Counted from the stretch's first letter, positions 33,175 to 45,818 are shown. The stretch: DNA of 64,000 bases from Cricetomys ansorgei (GCA_026225945.1 JAMJFZ010001816.1:5137501-5201500); one strand, 5' to 3'. Notes: generated by a model from the letters alone, not told the origin. Numbers and translations are program-made.

Positions 33175-33480
33175 CGTGGGTGGGAGCACATCTATGTGTG
33201 TGTAAGTGTGTGTATGGGGATTAGAGGACAGCCTGGGTATCATCTTCAGGAGCGCCATCTGCTCCCTCTGAGATGGATCTTTCATTGACCTGGAGCGCAA
33301 CGACTAGATAAGACTGGCTGACATGTGAATCTCAGGGTTCTTCTGTGTCTGCCTCCACAGTCTTGGTATTATAAATGCCACCACTATGCCAGACATTAAT
33401 GGGTTCTAGGCATCTAGTCTATGTCCTCATGCTTGTGAGATAAGTACTGTACTGATTGAGTCTCCTCCATGACTTTTATA
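33175..33480 (-). mobile_element. B4A-type composite SINE
   Basis: B4 elements join an ID-like tRNA head to a B1-like body. Antisense order seen: TG-rich end, 'GGGGATTAGAGGACAGCCTG', 'CTTCAGGAGCGCCATCTGC', 'CATTGACCTGGAGCGCAACG', 'TGTCTGCCTCCACAGTCTTG', 'ATAAATGCCACCACTATGCC', 'ATGTCCTCATGCTTGTGAGA', 'GTACTGTACTGATTGAGTC'. Nearly full length. Confidence 0.85.
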
Positions 33481-33597
33481 TACAAATTTTCCACTGTGTT
33501 TTGATGCTATTTTGAGGCAGATTCTGTATTGCCCATGCTTCGTAGCCCAAAGGGGTATTAAGTGCCCTTAAGGTGGACACATATGTATATTAAACGG

Positions 33598-33680
33598 CTT
33601 CTTATGGAGCACTGACTATTTGCCAGACACTGTTGACCGCAAGCTTTCAATAAGTGTTTACTAAATAAATGGTCCACTCA
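33598..33680 (+). mobile_element. L2/MIR-type ancient remnant
   Basis: 'ATTTGCCAGACACTGTTGAC' and 'CAATAAGTGTTTACTAAATA' match the conserved core and 3' end shared by MIR and L2. Confidence 0.5.
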
Positions 33681-34691
33681 TCACTTGCTTTGGGAGAACT
33701 CAGGCGGCACAGTGTGGATGCAAAAGCAATTTGAAGGCAGAAAAAACAGACAGGAACTGGTCAGAAATATATCCTCTGACATATTTCACAAAGCCATTTG
33801 AAACTTGGCTTTGCTTGTGAAAATAGTCACAAATGTTGAAAAAGCCTCAAAGCAGTTTGAAAAAAATAAAAGATAATGTAGAAGAAATAAACTTTTTTTT
33901 TTTCAATATAGAGAGCTATGGAACTTTGTAGTTTCTGTTACAATTCGTAGCATGTTTTTTCCAGGAATTATATAGTAACTAATTTTATATTATTAAGCTT
34001 ATCCATTTAAACTTAAATGCATTTGGTTCTGCAGAGGATAGACTGAATAAAAAGCTAAGTATAACTTACAGCCATAAGAAAGAATGAAATCTATTGGAGT
34101 TTTCCCCCCCTTTTTCTGAGCAAGTACTCAGCAGGCATAATTTCACTGGCACACACCATCTTTCATCTTTCATTTTAAAGCTTTCACTTAGACGCCCACG
34201 TTTTCCTTCCTCTCTGCCTGAATTGTCTTAGAGTTTCATGCTAACCCAGCTCTTTCGCAAACTCTTTCTAGTTCTTTTTCTTGGCAAAGCAGAATGCACT
34301 TGACAGCCCTAACACAGCGTATCTGAACAGCTTTTGCTGCTTTCACAGCAAAGGCATTTGCATCGGAGTCTTTTAAATGAAATATGAATATTTTCTTTAG
34401 AAGCGCTTACATGTTAATATACTATGTGAGGAATAATACTTTCAGGCTTGCATCTGCATTTCATAAAGCTTGCCCATCCTGAAGTGTGTACTTCTCAGCC
34501 AACCAGGTAACCGAAGCCACCCTATTCCAAAGTTGAATAAGTGCAATTATGAAGAACGGAAAGTCAACTGGGAGTTGAGTCACCGTGGAGGCCACTGGCG
34601 AAGATCTTCTTAACAGTTGTTGAAAAATAGTGATGTCTTAACAGGCAGAAGTCTTCGCTCACTGACTTCATGTCTACCTCTTTGCTTGTAG
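33681..34691. other. repeat-poor sequence upstream of candidate exon
   Basis: No interspersed repeat after about 33.9 kb. A perfect octamer 'ATTTGCAT' lies at 34356-34363. Composition is varied and becomes GC-richer towards 34.7 kb. It may hold conserved regulatory sequence (inference). Confidence 0.35.
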
Positions 34692-34797
34692 ACCTCACGG
34701 AGGACTCTGCGTGTGTGAGACTGTTCTAAGAGCTAAGGGCAAGTCGAAGCTCGCTTCAAACCCTGCGTCACCCCTGGGGTCCCTGGGGATGAAAACG
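34692..34797 (+). CDS. candidate internal coding exon
   Basis: Preceded by a pyrimidine-rich acceptor ('CTACCTCTTTGCTTGTAG') and followed by a donor with G at +5 ('ACG|GTAGGC'). The 106-base segment has six CpG, far more than its AT-rich surroundings. One frame (first base belongs to the previous codon) is open throughout: 'PHGGLCVCETVLRAKGKSK' then 'LASNPASPLGSLGMKT'. It contains an ATG at 34789-34791 with G at -3. It ends in phase 0, which matches the acceptor at 45819. No upstream coding exon is recognised and I do not know the protein. It could also be a 5'UTR or lncRNA exon, or a chance signal pair. Confidence 0.3.
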
Positions 34798-35444
34798 GTA
34801 GGCATTTAGCCCTCCTTGCTTTTAGCCTGGCAGAACCCAGCTAGATTATTATTAGCTATTAAATGCTGTCTGCTTCACTGAAGCAACGGTGTTTTATCTG
34901 CTGGAAACAGCAGGGAAGCTAGAACTCCACACGCAGAGCAGGCTACTCCCAGTATCCTTGTGGTAATCAATGGGCATTCTCGGGGTCACTGACTCCATCC
35001 CTGCCTGTACCCCTATAAATGTATCCTCACACTGTATTTAAAGGAGACCACCTTCTGACCCGTGTTCTCACCGTAGGAGCACCCCCAAAGATGGAGAGAT
35101 GATGTAAGAACCAGGCCTCCTACGCCCTGCCAAGTCCCCTGTGTGGCTCATTCCTGTGTAGATGGCCGGTTGCTGGCAGGCCGTACCTGGAAACACGCGT
35201 GGGTGAGGATCTTCTAAACAACATGCGTGATGGCGGGTCAGTAGACACATTCTCATTTCTAGCTAACCTGGCTAATATGTTCATCTTTCTCACACTTTCT
35301 TTGCTTTATACAGTGCGTGGTCTTTTCTTTGAGATCGTCTCTCTCAAACATAGAACTTTCCTAGACTAAGTATGGACTCTGCTGCTTTTATTTTGCCCCC
35401 TTGTGCTTGCCTGCTGCTAAAGTAATTTTAAAAAGCAGAGTAAG
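34798..35444. other. no gene recognised; GC-richer stretch
   Basis: Sequence around 35040-35260 keeps several CpG sites (for example 'AACACGCGTGGGTGAGG'), unusual for this window. No repeat or convincing exon seen. Confidence 0.35.
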
Positions 35445-35505
35445 TATAGGTAAGTATAAGTAAATATACTTACTTATAAGTATACTTACTATAAGTAAGA
35501 TTTTC
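35445..35505. repeat. TAAGTATA inverted/direct repeat cluster
   Basis: Repeated 'AAGTATA' and its complement 'TATACTT'. Arms 'TATAAGTAA' and 'TTACTTATA' form a 9-base perfect stem with a 6-base loop. AT-rich, cruciform-prone. Confidence 0.8.
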
Positions 35506-35714
35506 TTTGTGTTTTTCAATGTCAACAAAACAGAAGTGCCCGCAGTTTGTCAGTCTTACATACATTTGACAATTTCCATTTTCAGGTAAATGAACAACAA
35601 AGCAAAGTGACTTCTTGCCTATAAGAGGAGCCCACGAGTTAAAAAACCAAAACCTCAGAGGGCTTGCCTGGTACACAGAGATGGAGATGCCCTTTTAAAG
35701 ATCATCAGTTCCCA

Positions 35715-35772
35715 ATCAGGGAACTTGTCTAAGGCAGGTGCTCAGTGAATGTTTGTTGAATGAATAAATAAC
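35715..35772 (+). mobile_element. L2 3' end remnant
   Basis: 'AGGTGCTCAGTGAATGTTTG' followed by 'TTGAATGAATAAATAA' is the typical 3' end of mammalian L2. Confidence 0.6.
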
Positions 35773-36419
35773 CAGACAACAAGAACTAGCCCTGGTGAAC
35801 ACACATGACAGCCATTTATATGTTATAGCAGATTCTAGGGCTATAAGCAGCATTAGTGCCTGACAGGCTGTATCCTGCTTATGCTAATTTAGATGCCGTA
35901 ACAGTGGTTTAAGAAAAGATCTTGCTCTACACATGCAGCCAACTGAGAATGTGGTTCCTACTAAAAAGCTACTCAGTGACTTTAGATCTCTTGCATATTG
36001 AAAAAAAACACTATTTTATGTTTTATTAGTAAGTGTGGTTTCTTTCTTAAGTAGATGAGAAATATAGTCTGAATAATAAAACAAGGTCACAAGCAGGCTA
36101 TGTAAAGAAACACGCTCCCTGAGGTTGTCACAAAGGATCTCCTTCTAGGAGATTTGTACTTTTTAAGTACAAACAAGTCCTCGATGCAGTATTTGCTGCC
36201 TTCTTCTAGCTACCAGGGCGAAGCTTGCTCTTTAACTCCCTGACTCAAAGTTACAGGGAGGACCTTTCTTAGCTTAGCTGAGCCATGGTTGGATATTTTT
36301 TTTCTATAATGATTATCAAAAAATAAATAAAACAGAAATGAATCTGAAATCAAACACAAAGAGCACAGTGAACATCTTCTAGATAACACGACGTGAATCT
36401 TGCTTTTTATATCAGAGGT
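35773..36419. other. no gene recognised
   Basis: Unassigned AT-rich sequence with a short A run at 36001. Confidence 0.45.
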
Positions 36420-36540
36420 AGGCAAATTTCTTTAAAAATAAATATTTAGATATTTAGTGTATTATAGATATAAATATTTATTTATATATATGTGTTATAT
36501 ATATATATGTTAAATATATATGTATTATATATATATATAT
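36420..36540. repeat. AT-rich simple sequence
   Basis: TATA, ATAT and TATTTA words in an irregular array adjoining the A-tail side of a minus-strand B3. Confidence 0.85.
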
Positions 36541-36701
36541 GTCTGTGGAGGCAAGAAGAGGGTGTTGGAATCCCTGGAGCTGAAGTTACAGGCAGTTGTG
36601 AGCCATCTAAAGTAAGTACTGGGGACTGAAGTCCAGTCCTCTGCAAAATCGAATATGGGCTCCTCATAAGCACAGAGCCATCTCTCTAGCACCTGCAAGC
36701 G
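36541..36701 (-). mobile_element. B3 SINE
   Basis: Antisense B3 order: 'GTCTGTGGAGGCAAGAAGAG', 'GGTGTTGGAATCCCTGGAGC', 'TACAGGCAGTTGTGAGCCAT', 'GTACTGGGGACTGAAGTCCA', 'GTCCTCTGCAAAATCG', 'CACAGAGCCATCTCTCTAGC'. Confidence 0.85.
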
Positions 36702-39700
36702 TTTTCTATAAAGATCCTCTTGACTACTATCCCAGGCTTGGGGCCATATCCTCCCTCTTGTAACTGCTGTGTGCTGCATTGCTATAAGAAAAGTCCTAGA
36801 GACAATATGTGAATAAGTGGACTGCCTTTCAATAAAGTTTTAGAAATTTGGCTGGAAGGCTGAGAGTCTGCCAAGCTGTGGTTCATTCTCATGTGTAAAG
36901 TATGCTCCTGATCCCTTAATAAGTTTCTTATTTCATTAGCACCATGGCTTAAGCAACGATGAAATTACACTTGAACATTTGAGCCCCTCAGTCTCCAGGT
37001 GAAAGGGTTAATGATAATGGTATCTTGTTATGTTTCTTTGTTGTTCTGAAGTTTTCCCTCGGCTCAACGAAATGGAATGAAATACCCATCCCTTCCGAGT
37101 GTAACCTACTCACTTCTATCTTCAGAAGTGAGGCCCGTGTTTACAAATCTGAAACACCGTACTCTTGTCAGATGATGCGAGAATTGCAGCACCATCCTAG
37201 GGGACAAACTGACTCATACAGTCAGTAAACAGAGATTTCTTCCCTTGTGAAATTTACAAATATGATGTGATTATTCTTACTACTATAGGATCTGATGTTT
37301 ATGTGAGGCAGAACATATACATATGTGCTGATTCTTTCCTTCTGTTTCTTTGTGGATCGTGCATAATGCAAAGATAGCTATGACTCAGGTTTGAATCACA
37401 TGTGGATACAAAGCACCGGAAAGGGCAGGATTAATGATGGAGGGATTGACGATCTCTGTTTTCTATGTAGCCACTCCACCTACATTCTCATACAGTTATT
37501 ACTAGATCTTCTGTACACAAATTTTTCCTCCAGCCCTCACCTACAGCGGGATAAATCAGGAAGCCCAGTTGCCTCTGTCCTTACTTGGAGTTGAGAATTC
37601 TGATAAATTTGGGTCAAGAAACAAACCTCTAACTCCTCGATCTCCAGAGTGACTTGACTCTGGTGATGACCCAACACTTTTGGGGTGGCTAAAAACTATT
37701 GAAAGTGTTCTGATCATATTTGACGTGGGCAAACTCATGGCATCTTGATGAACATTGACAAACTCATACCCTAACAACATAGCCGTGGATCTGTGTGTGC
37801 TCTTGAGCTTGTCTTTTGTATCTGCACATCTGATATCATCTCTTACATCCGTGAGTTTGGGATTCCCCTGACATACTTCCATCAGTACAATTTTTTTTCT
37901 AGGAACTTCCTCATTCTGTGGTTTTTCCTAGACGGTCAAGGCTTCTTTTTCATACTGTCCTACTCCTTGAAGCAGCTGTTGACTTGAGGAACACTGGTTT
38001 CCTTTATCAGAGGATGGTTGCACCTCACAAGGTCTGAAGTTAACGCATCACTCAAAGCAATTCTCATCTCTGTGCATAAGAAGGAGACTCTCTTTTTAAG
38101 GTCTTAGTTTAACGTTGTCTTCTAAGACCTTTGTTCAGAGCTGAGGTTGGTGATGCAACGTAGCTCTGTAATTTGTATATTTTGAAGAGTTTCCCAAGAT
38201 GTTCCATGAAGGATAATGGTCATTTATAGAAATTTTATTGAAAGTGTTCCCAAAGAGGAGATATTTATAAAGGAGACGGGTGGAAGGACAGTAACTTTGG
38301 AATCATGACTGTCTACTTCTGCTGACCTTGAAGCTTTGCATGTTCGCTGGCGTTATAGCACATGGTGGGCACCGCTTCATGAGATAACATCGATGTGGGG
38401 TCTTTAACCTGAAGTGTTAAGTGAACCTGTCAGGCCTTTGTGTTCCTCATACCTGCCGCGCGTTTTCTTGAACCTGTAAAGCTTAGAGTAGGGCTTGTAA
38501 TTGGATTCAGTCTCTTGGTTTGATTTCTGATAAGGTAGTTAACGTGGGAGCCCAGAAATGAGAGAAATAATGGGAATAATATCGTTACGAAAAAAGACTT
38601 GGTAATATGTTGCACATAGGATAGATGATAAAGGGAGACTGAAAACCAGAAGAGTTTTTTGGTTAAAAGCGGCTGGTGATGCTGCAGTAAAAGCGGTAGT
38701 GTCAAGTATTGAACAGGTATCAACTAGAAGGTTGAAAACGCGCACCTTAAAATGTGAAAGGAAGACTGGGTGAATGGATTCATGGGTCTTTTCACAGGCA
38801 TCATGGTAAGTTATTTTCTTTCATGGGCCTGTCTGAAATGAATCTTGAATTGCTATAAATACTAATATTTTGAGTCTATTTCCAAAGGAACACACGAGTT
38901 GAAACTTTTTATTTTCAGAAGAGTCAACCTCGATTTATTTCCTTATGTTGTTTTGGGATTTTTAAATGCTAAAAGCAAGACTGAAGCAGCAACAGAGAGA
39001 AAAATGTTGGTTTAATGAGCTGTCAGACTACAAAGTCAGGAGCATGTGCCCTATGCTAATGTGAGAATTGCTGTGATTATGGGAGCTGTAGGTAAATTGC
39101 ATGCTTTAATAAATATGAATTGCTTTAGCTCAAGAAATGTGAAAGTTATTTCAAGGTTCTATTTGTACTACATTCGTTTTTCTTGAGAGATATAACTATT
39201 ATTCTGTAGTTCTATTTTCGTTTCACCGAACACTCTCTTTACTACAAGCATTAGTGTTTCTGTTAAGGAAAATGCATCAAGGGCTGTAATTATATCTGTG
39301 ATTGTTGCTCATGTCAGCCAAGCTCAACACGAACAGTGGAGGTTCAAAGAAAATCTTATGGGAATTGTATGTTTTAGAACAGTTTTGACATCAACCTTCA
39401 AAAGGAAAAAGAAAGACACTTGATGGAAATTTTACTTCTTTTAGGGGATATGTAATATGAAATCCTATATTCGTGGCAAGAATTCTCATTGCCTTTATTT
39501 TCCCTTTAAGTCTCCTTGAATGGGTCCAAGGACAAGGCTTATAGATTGTTAAGTATATTGGACCACAAAGTAGGGAAACTATTCTGTCTTTAGTTTCTTT
39601 ATGCCCGTCCACATCATTTTATCCATGTCCTCTCTTGGGGAGATGCTACATATATTTGGTAATCGCTTTCTTCCCCCTGTACATATAAAAGATATAGTCA

Positions 39701-40531
39701 AATGATCCTTGTCATCTTAGAATTCTTCTGCACACATCGTTCTAAATGACTGGCCACAATAGCCATGCGCTCCTGATTATATGCAGATGACAGCAGCCCA
39801 CGGTATTGTAGCATTCTTCCTCACACATAGTGGAAATGACTAGCCCTGTTCAAACACCAGGTGGATCCCCAGTGCACACACTTGCTGATTACACTGTAAT
39901 GTGATTATACCTTTGTCTTTATGCTATTAAGTTCTCCTGTTTAAATGCCAGCGTGTTAGAATTGAAAACTCGCCCGGATTTTGCTCAAATCTTGTTAATC
40001 AACTTCGTATCACTGCTTGTCTTGGCAAGGTCTTGCTCAAATTAGTTTTTGTCAAGCTGCCTTCTGGTCTTGTGAATTGGCCTTGAATGAGGCCAGATCT
40101 GAAGGCCAGGACAGAGTCAACCAGAATCTGTCAGCACATTAGATATAGTTTGCACACCAATGAAGGGAGGAACAAAAATCAACCTGATAGTGTCTCCAAC
40201 TTGAACATCCCAAAATTCCTTGTTTCCTATCCCAAACCTCCAGCCACTCCTCTGGGATGATCTAGAGGCACAGTACCAAAAAAGATCAAGAACATTCTGT
40301 TTTTCCAGGTATGAATCACTGTTATCTATAACAATGTCTTCTTTCAGCTTTTAGTATTTGTCTTAGCATTAACTACCTCCATTTCTTTATCTCTGAAAGA
40401 AAACTGTACAACTAGTTTCTTCCTACTCTTCCGTTTTCTTTTTATCACAATTAACAGAATGATAATATTCCCACCCACGTTATTTTCTCTCAGCCCCTTT
40501 TCTTCCAAACTATTTCTCCTTACCCTTATAT
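36702..40531. other. repeat-free stretch, no gene recognised
   Basis: About 3.8 kb without an element I recognise. Short ORFs on both strands lack domains. The part 38990-39200 has homeodomain-like ATTA/TAAT words and no repeats, so it is a candidate conserved noncoding element, but nothing proves this. Confidence 0.4.
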
Positions 40532-40551
40532 GTCATGTGCATGTGCGTGTG

Positions 40552-40585
<34 letters not shown>

Positions 40586-40590
40586 TGTCT
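40532..40590. repeat. (TG)n with CATG/CGTG start
   Basis: TG dinucleotide run with a few interruptions, on the left edge of a minus-strand L1 3'UTR fragment. Confidence 0.95.
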
Positions 40591-40890
40591 TGTACAATGC
40601 CCACAACAGCTGTGTGTTCGTGATAACCAGATGACAGCGTGTCACAGTATTGTAGCACTTCTCCTTATCCTCCATCCGGGCAGTGCTGCTCCCTCCCCGG
40701 AGATACTCCTTTGGCCTCAGAGTCGATGGTGTAGATATCACATTTAGGGCTGAGCACTCAGCGTTCCATACTCTCAGCATGTTTAGGGGTTAAGAGCCTC
40801 TGCTCTGACTCTCACCAGGTGCTAACAGGTGATTCTCTGATCAAGACTCAGAGACGCCCCAGTCTACGGGTATAAACCTAAGTATGAAAT
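40591..40890 (-). mobile_element. rodent L1 3'UTR fragment
   Basis: Antisense Lx-type 3'UTR: 'CAATGCCCACAACAGCTGTG', 'GTAGCACTTCTCCTTATCCT', 'ATTTAGGGCTGAGCACTCAG', 'TCTACGGGTATAAACCTAAG'. Confidence 0.75.
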
Positions 40891-41695
40891 GAGAATTTTT
40901 ATTTAAATACTTTTTACTCAAAAACGTTTAGGAATGAATTCCTGAAATCCATCATTTACTACTGCTTCAAAATCTAAGAAATGTGTGTGTCCTGCATAGT
41001 CTAACAACTGCATGACTATCACACACATGGAGTATTATATGCAATATGTAATATATTTCGGCACTGAGTCCACCAAAAATGAACATGAATTTATATATTT
41101 GGCAGGTGAATAATTGTTCTTAGATTCTATTGAGTTGAGGCATATGGTGTTTTGTGACTTACTAATTTCATATTGCTGCTGTCTCCTGTATGTATTTTAT
41201 TTCTTATTTCCTCTGCACACAACTTACATTATTTTAAAAATTATCAAGTAGATCATGTACAGTGAACACACACGAGGCTCCGAGGAGTAAACAGAAGGTA
41301 CTATGAAGCCATTCTCTGCTCTTCCTTCATACTTAGTACATCACCGATACCATGCTGACTTACTTACGTGTTTACATGTTTCCCTACGTGTCAGCAGTGC
41401 TGAGAGAGATGAATATCCTCATAGGAAGGAAGGATACACATGAAAAATCAAACGTTCCAGAACCTGAGAAATGGGTATGTCGAAAATTTTACAAAAGAAG
41501 AAATGTATATGAGCATTTCTAGGGGATTGGACTGAAACTCATGGACAGTCATAGCATTTACAATTCATAATTGGTGGCATTTTTCAAGCACTAAAGTGAC
41601 AGATGTTTTGTAAAGTAATTGTGATACTACTGAGAAGGCAGGGGTGGGATTTACAGAGGCAGTCAAAGTTACAGAGTTAGAGTTCTTGTACAAGC
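40891..41695. other. no gene recognised
   Basis: AT-rich unique sequence; nothing assigned. Confidence 0.45.
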
Positions 41696-41890
41696 AGCTG
41701 GAGAGGTGGCTCAGTGCTTAAGAGCATTTGGGGAATTTGGTTCTCAGCACCCGTGTCTGGAAGCTCACAACCACCTGTAACTCCAGCTTCTCAGGGTCTT
41801 GCGCCCTCTGCTGGTCTCCATGGGTACCCCCACACATGTGGCACACACACATGTGTATGTATGTGTACCATATATGTGCCTACTGAACCC
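41696..41890 (+). mobile_element. B3 SINE
   Basis: 'AGCTGGAGAGGTGGCTCAGT', 'GCTTAAGAGCATTTGG', 'TCTCAGCACCCGTGTCTGG', 'CTCACAACCACCTGTAACTC', 'TGCGCCCTCTGCTGGTCTCC', then CACACATG-rich 3' end. Full-length-sized. Confidence 0.88.
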
Positions 41891-44154
41891 ATTTAGTGTT
41901 GCTTCTATGTACACGTGTTTAGGGCTTACTGCTTAGGGTAACCTCTCATGGGTTCATCCTCAGAGAGGACATATTCTTCAACGTTTCATCAGGTGCTCTT
42001 CCAGTTTCAGATTGAAGCAAGACAAACTGAAATTAATCGAAATTAATCGCTATGAATTACCACAGTTAAGGAAAGGTAGCATGAGATAATAAATTCAAAT
42101 AAATTTAAAATGTAAATAAAATTGATACAACTACTCGGAAAACAAATGAAAAAACATCATAATAAAAATCTCTTGTACCTTCTGCAGTACGGGAACTCAC
42201 TTCGTTAGCAACATCAACTCTCCAAGCCACTTGAGGCACCCTCCAGTCTCCGAAGCAGCAAAAGATGTTTGGCGCACTCACTAGGGAAGATCAGTGTTCT
42301 CTCATATGCTTCCTTTGGAGGAACTCAAAATATTACTTTGAGCCTGTCAATGTTTTCTCATATCTTCAAAAATTAAACATTTAGTCTTTTACATCAACAC
42401 TACCAAATTCCTTTTTTTTTTACCGCTTGACAGTTTCACATATTTGTATAATGAATTTTAGTTATTTAATCCTCCACCCCCCTTTACTCCTTTTTCTTAA
42501 GAGCCAAACTTTGTCATTTATGCTGACTGCTAATTAAACACGCATATGAGATGCAGGAGTCTTTATCTGGCTGACGGTAAAATGGGAATCTATGCAAGCT
42601 CTCTGCCACTGAACTACACACCCTGCCCAGAGATGTTCTTAGTGGCTTCATACCTTTTGAACCACATAGAGCTACTAATTCTGATTTTACTTGACTCATT
42701 TCTATTATGGACTAAATAAAACAAAGAGCACTGAAGGTTTGAACAACACTAATGGAATCTTGGAATTATTAATAATACATGGACCAGATGGCAGCCCTCC
42801 AGGGTGTATATATCTGATACAGATACCAGATTAGAAAATTTCCTTCATAAGCAGATCGTTTAATAACAAGTATCAGCTAAACCTTCATAAAAAATAATGC
42901 ATTTTATGTGAAATTGTCTTGAGGCCAATTACTAACAGGCCTGACCCAAAGGATACGAAATAAAAAATGGATTAGCCAATCTGTAACAAACAGAAGTTCT
43001 CATTAAAGTAATATTAATACAAAAGCAAGACACAGCATCAACCCTGAAATATGTATGGCTTGTATCATTTCAACCCGTTGGAAGGCTTTCTAATACTGAT
43101 GCTCTAATGCAGCTGATGCAGTTAAGATGTCAGCAGTGAGGTGCAATAACCTGTTAAGGAACTCAGGGGTCCCACAGAACCATAAAGCAGCTAGACCATG
43201 TTTCATAGGATTTGGTTCTGTTCCTTCCAGACCAAGTGCCAGGTACAGGCTGTGCCTTTCCCACAGTCCACGAGGAATGAGAAAGGAACCTGAATATTGC
43301 TCGCAGATTCTTCTTTCAATTCAAGTCACTTGAACTAAAACTTTATGGTTGGGAATGAGTGAGCTCTGGGTTTAGTCTCAGAATTCTTTGTTATGTTTGT
43401 TAGATTGCTTCCTTTTGTGAACTTCTTTTTCTTTCTTTCTTTCCTTTTCTTCTTTCTTATTATAGTATAAAGGACTGCAGCTGAAGCTATCCAAACAAGT
43501 GGAAACACACAGCTCTTCTCTATTTCTTGCGCAAAAACATTTTTAAAAGATTAATCTGTATCTTTAGGTCATGAAAAGTTTATCCGTGTATAACAGGAAA
43601 CAAAACTTTCTCAAATTTCTCTTATTTTTTCCAAATGATTATAATTTTTTTTCTTATCTGTTAGCAATTGATACTTTTCTATAATATTTTAAGAATATTT
43701 GTAAAAGAAAATGAAATGGGGAAAAAGTTCAGAATCGTACGGTTTTTAAGCTTTTACTAATTTTTCTTTCACCCTTCAAGCCTTAATAGATGCATATTTG
43801 GTGCTCTCATTAAGTTATTAAAGACATTTAGTGAACATGGACAAGGTTATCACGTACGGGGGGAGATTGAAAATGTATGTGTACACACGTGCATATGTGT
43901 TTTCTGCTGATAGTGTGTGAAGCTCTGTGTGAAATACTCGCACAACATGTTCATACAAATGTAAGTTATCCCGAATTCTTATTCCACAATATATATAAGT
44001 ATTTACCCTCATCAACATTTTTGGGACTAGTATGTAATGATGGAATGTTTCATAGATACAGTGTATGTTCTATTTTTAGACATTTCCTTAAAAATAAATA
44101 GTTTCTTTTCCTTATACTTGATTTTTGAAATTTTCTTAAAATACTTTTAGTTCA
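41891..44154. other. no gene recognised; minor SINE traces
   Basis: A short ID-like antisense patch ('CTCTCTGCCACTGAACTACA') lies at 42599-42618. A pyrimidine run (TTTC words) lies at 43424-43462. A 9-base tandem 'GAAATTAAT' occurs near 42030-42048. The stretch 42840-43080 is repeat-free and AT-rich. Confidence 0.4.
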
Positions 44155-44362
44155 TATTTTATATGTATGGGTGTCTTGTGTGCATGTATGCCTGTGCATT
44201 ACATGTGTATCTGGTGCCTGTGGAGGCCCGAAGAACGCATTGGGTTCCCTTGAACTGGAATCACAGATAACTATGTGCTGTCACGTGGGTGCAGGCAATT
44301 GAACTTTGGTCCTCTGGAAGAGTAGTTGGTGTTCCGAAATGCTGAACCATTTCTCCAGTCCC
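44155..44362 (-). mobile_element. B3 SINE
   Basis: 'GGTGTCTTGTGTGCATGTAT', 'GGTGCCTGTGGAGGCCCGAA', 'GCATTGGGTTCCCTTGAACT', 'GTGCTGTCACGTGGGTGCAG', 'TTTGGTCCTCTGGAAGAGTA', 'CTGAACCATTTCTCCAGTCC' are the antisense B3 series, nearly complete. Confidence 0.88.
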
Positions 44363-45216
44363 CAAAAATTTTAAGTAAAGTTTTGGTATTGCGTTATCCA
44401 TTGTTTCTCTATTTTAGAATGACTGCAAAAGAAGAAATCTGTAGATCCAAGTCTCTGAAAATTTCAAGATTTAGTGTAATTGATATACTTCTTTTAGAAA
44501 AGGCTTGGAAACTCCCACCCCCACCTCTGTGTATTAATATGTTTATGCCCTCTTGGGCTAATGTTTTATTCACAATTACAAATCCTTGCTAGTATTTTAA
44601 ATAAAAAAAAGTTGATTCTTTTACTTAATGTATCTTAAAATCTTTTTAGTTGCAAGAGTTTAGGATAGAGTGAACTATTTTCATAGCAAATACTTGGCTC
44701 TTTGGTCTGTCAATGTGTCTTTTAAAATTAGCTTTTTATGAGTGATAGTTACTTAATAGATTTAGAAGTCAAATTTCTTCATTTAAAATAATGTTTTGAT
44801 AGAGTAATTTATTGTTAAAACAAGCTCTGTCCTTTTCAGGAATCACTTTTCTATGTTTCTAATATTTGCCATGATTTTTTTTTTAGTAACATAGATTTAC
44901 TGTGATGTATTTTATTGTATGAATGGAACATAGATTTTGTTCTCAAAAATAAGTTTTTTGAACACCTTTACTTGGGGAGACCATGCCATATTGTGTATTC
45001 AAAGTCTTCAAATAATTTTGAACAACTTTAATATCTTTTGGTATACATTAAGTATTACTTTTACAATATTTTGATGACACTTGATGGCAGGTAGAAAAGA
45101 AAAAAAAATTCCACAACTCAAAGAGGATAAACAAACATCCATGCAGGCAAAACACCTATACACATAAGACAAAATAAGTAAATCTTCTTCTGAAAAAGTA
45201 AAACAATGGAAAAAGA
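44363..45216. other. no gene recognised
   Basis: AT-rich unique sequence with T and A runs. The 88-codon + strand frame at 44326 starts in the B3 and has no known domain. Confidence 0.45.
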
Positions 45217-45241
45217 TATTATATATATATATATATATATT
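45217..45241. repeat. (AT)n microsatellite
   Basis: About 12 AT units. Confidence 0.95.
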
Positions 45242-45818
45242 CATTTAAAACCTAGAAAAGTTTATGTTTATGATGCATAAATTACTTTTCCTATTACCCT
45301 ATTATTCTTTTGCTCTTTATTTCTTTTACCTACTAACTTATTTTTTCAGGAATTGTTTTAAAAGTTAAGATCCTTAAGTATATTTACCTTTTAAAAAATA
45401 CATAGTGCTCCTAATATAAATACTTTCAAAGCACTCTCTCTTATCTCAGACGCATAAAGAAGCTCAGGTGTGCACTCTCAGCCTTTGCCGGTTTGTCTCA
45501 GTAAGTTACGTGCTTTATCAGTGCCATTTATAATAGCCTTCACTCCATGTGTATCCAGTTATTCCAACCAGCCATCTGAAGAATTGCTATAGGGGTCATT
45601 TTATGGATTGTAAGGAATTCTGAATTTCATCTCATTCTGTGACTAGACGGTTATCATACACAGTGCTTTCAATAAAACACATCTTTAAAAAAAAAACCCA
45701 CTGTAAGAATCATAGATTATTTTAAAGCATCAGCAAATATAATCTAACCTGCTTCATGTTTTTGTTTTTCAATAAGAATTCAGCAGTTCATGTCTATGCA
45801 ATTTCTCCTTTCTTTTAG

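Noticed and set aside
35160..35215. Possible small exon around GCCGTACCTGG...CGCGTGG|GTGAGG
   Set aside because: The donor-like site is good, but the upstream AG lacks a pyrimidine tract and no frame or partner exon supports it.
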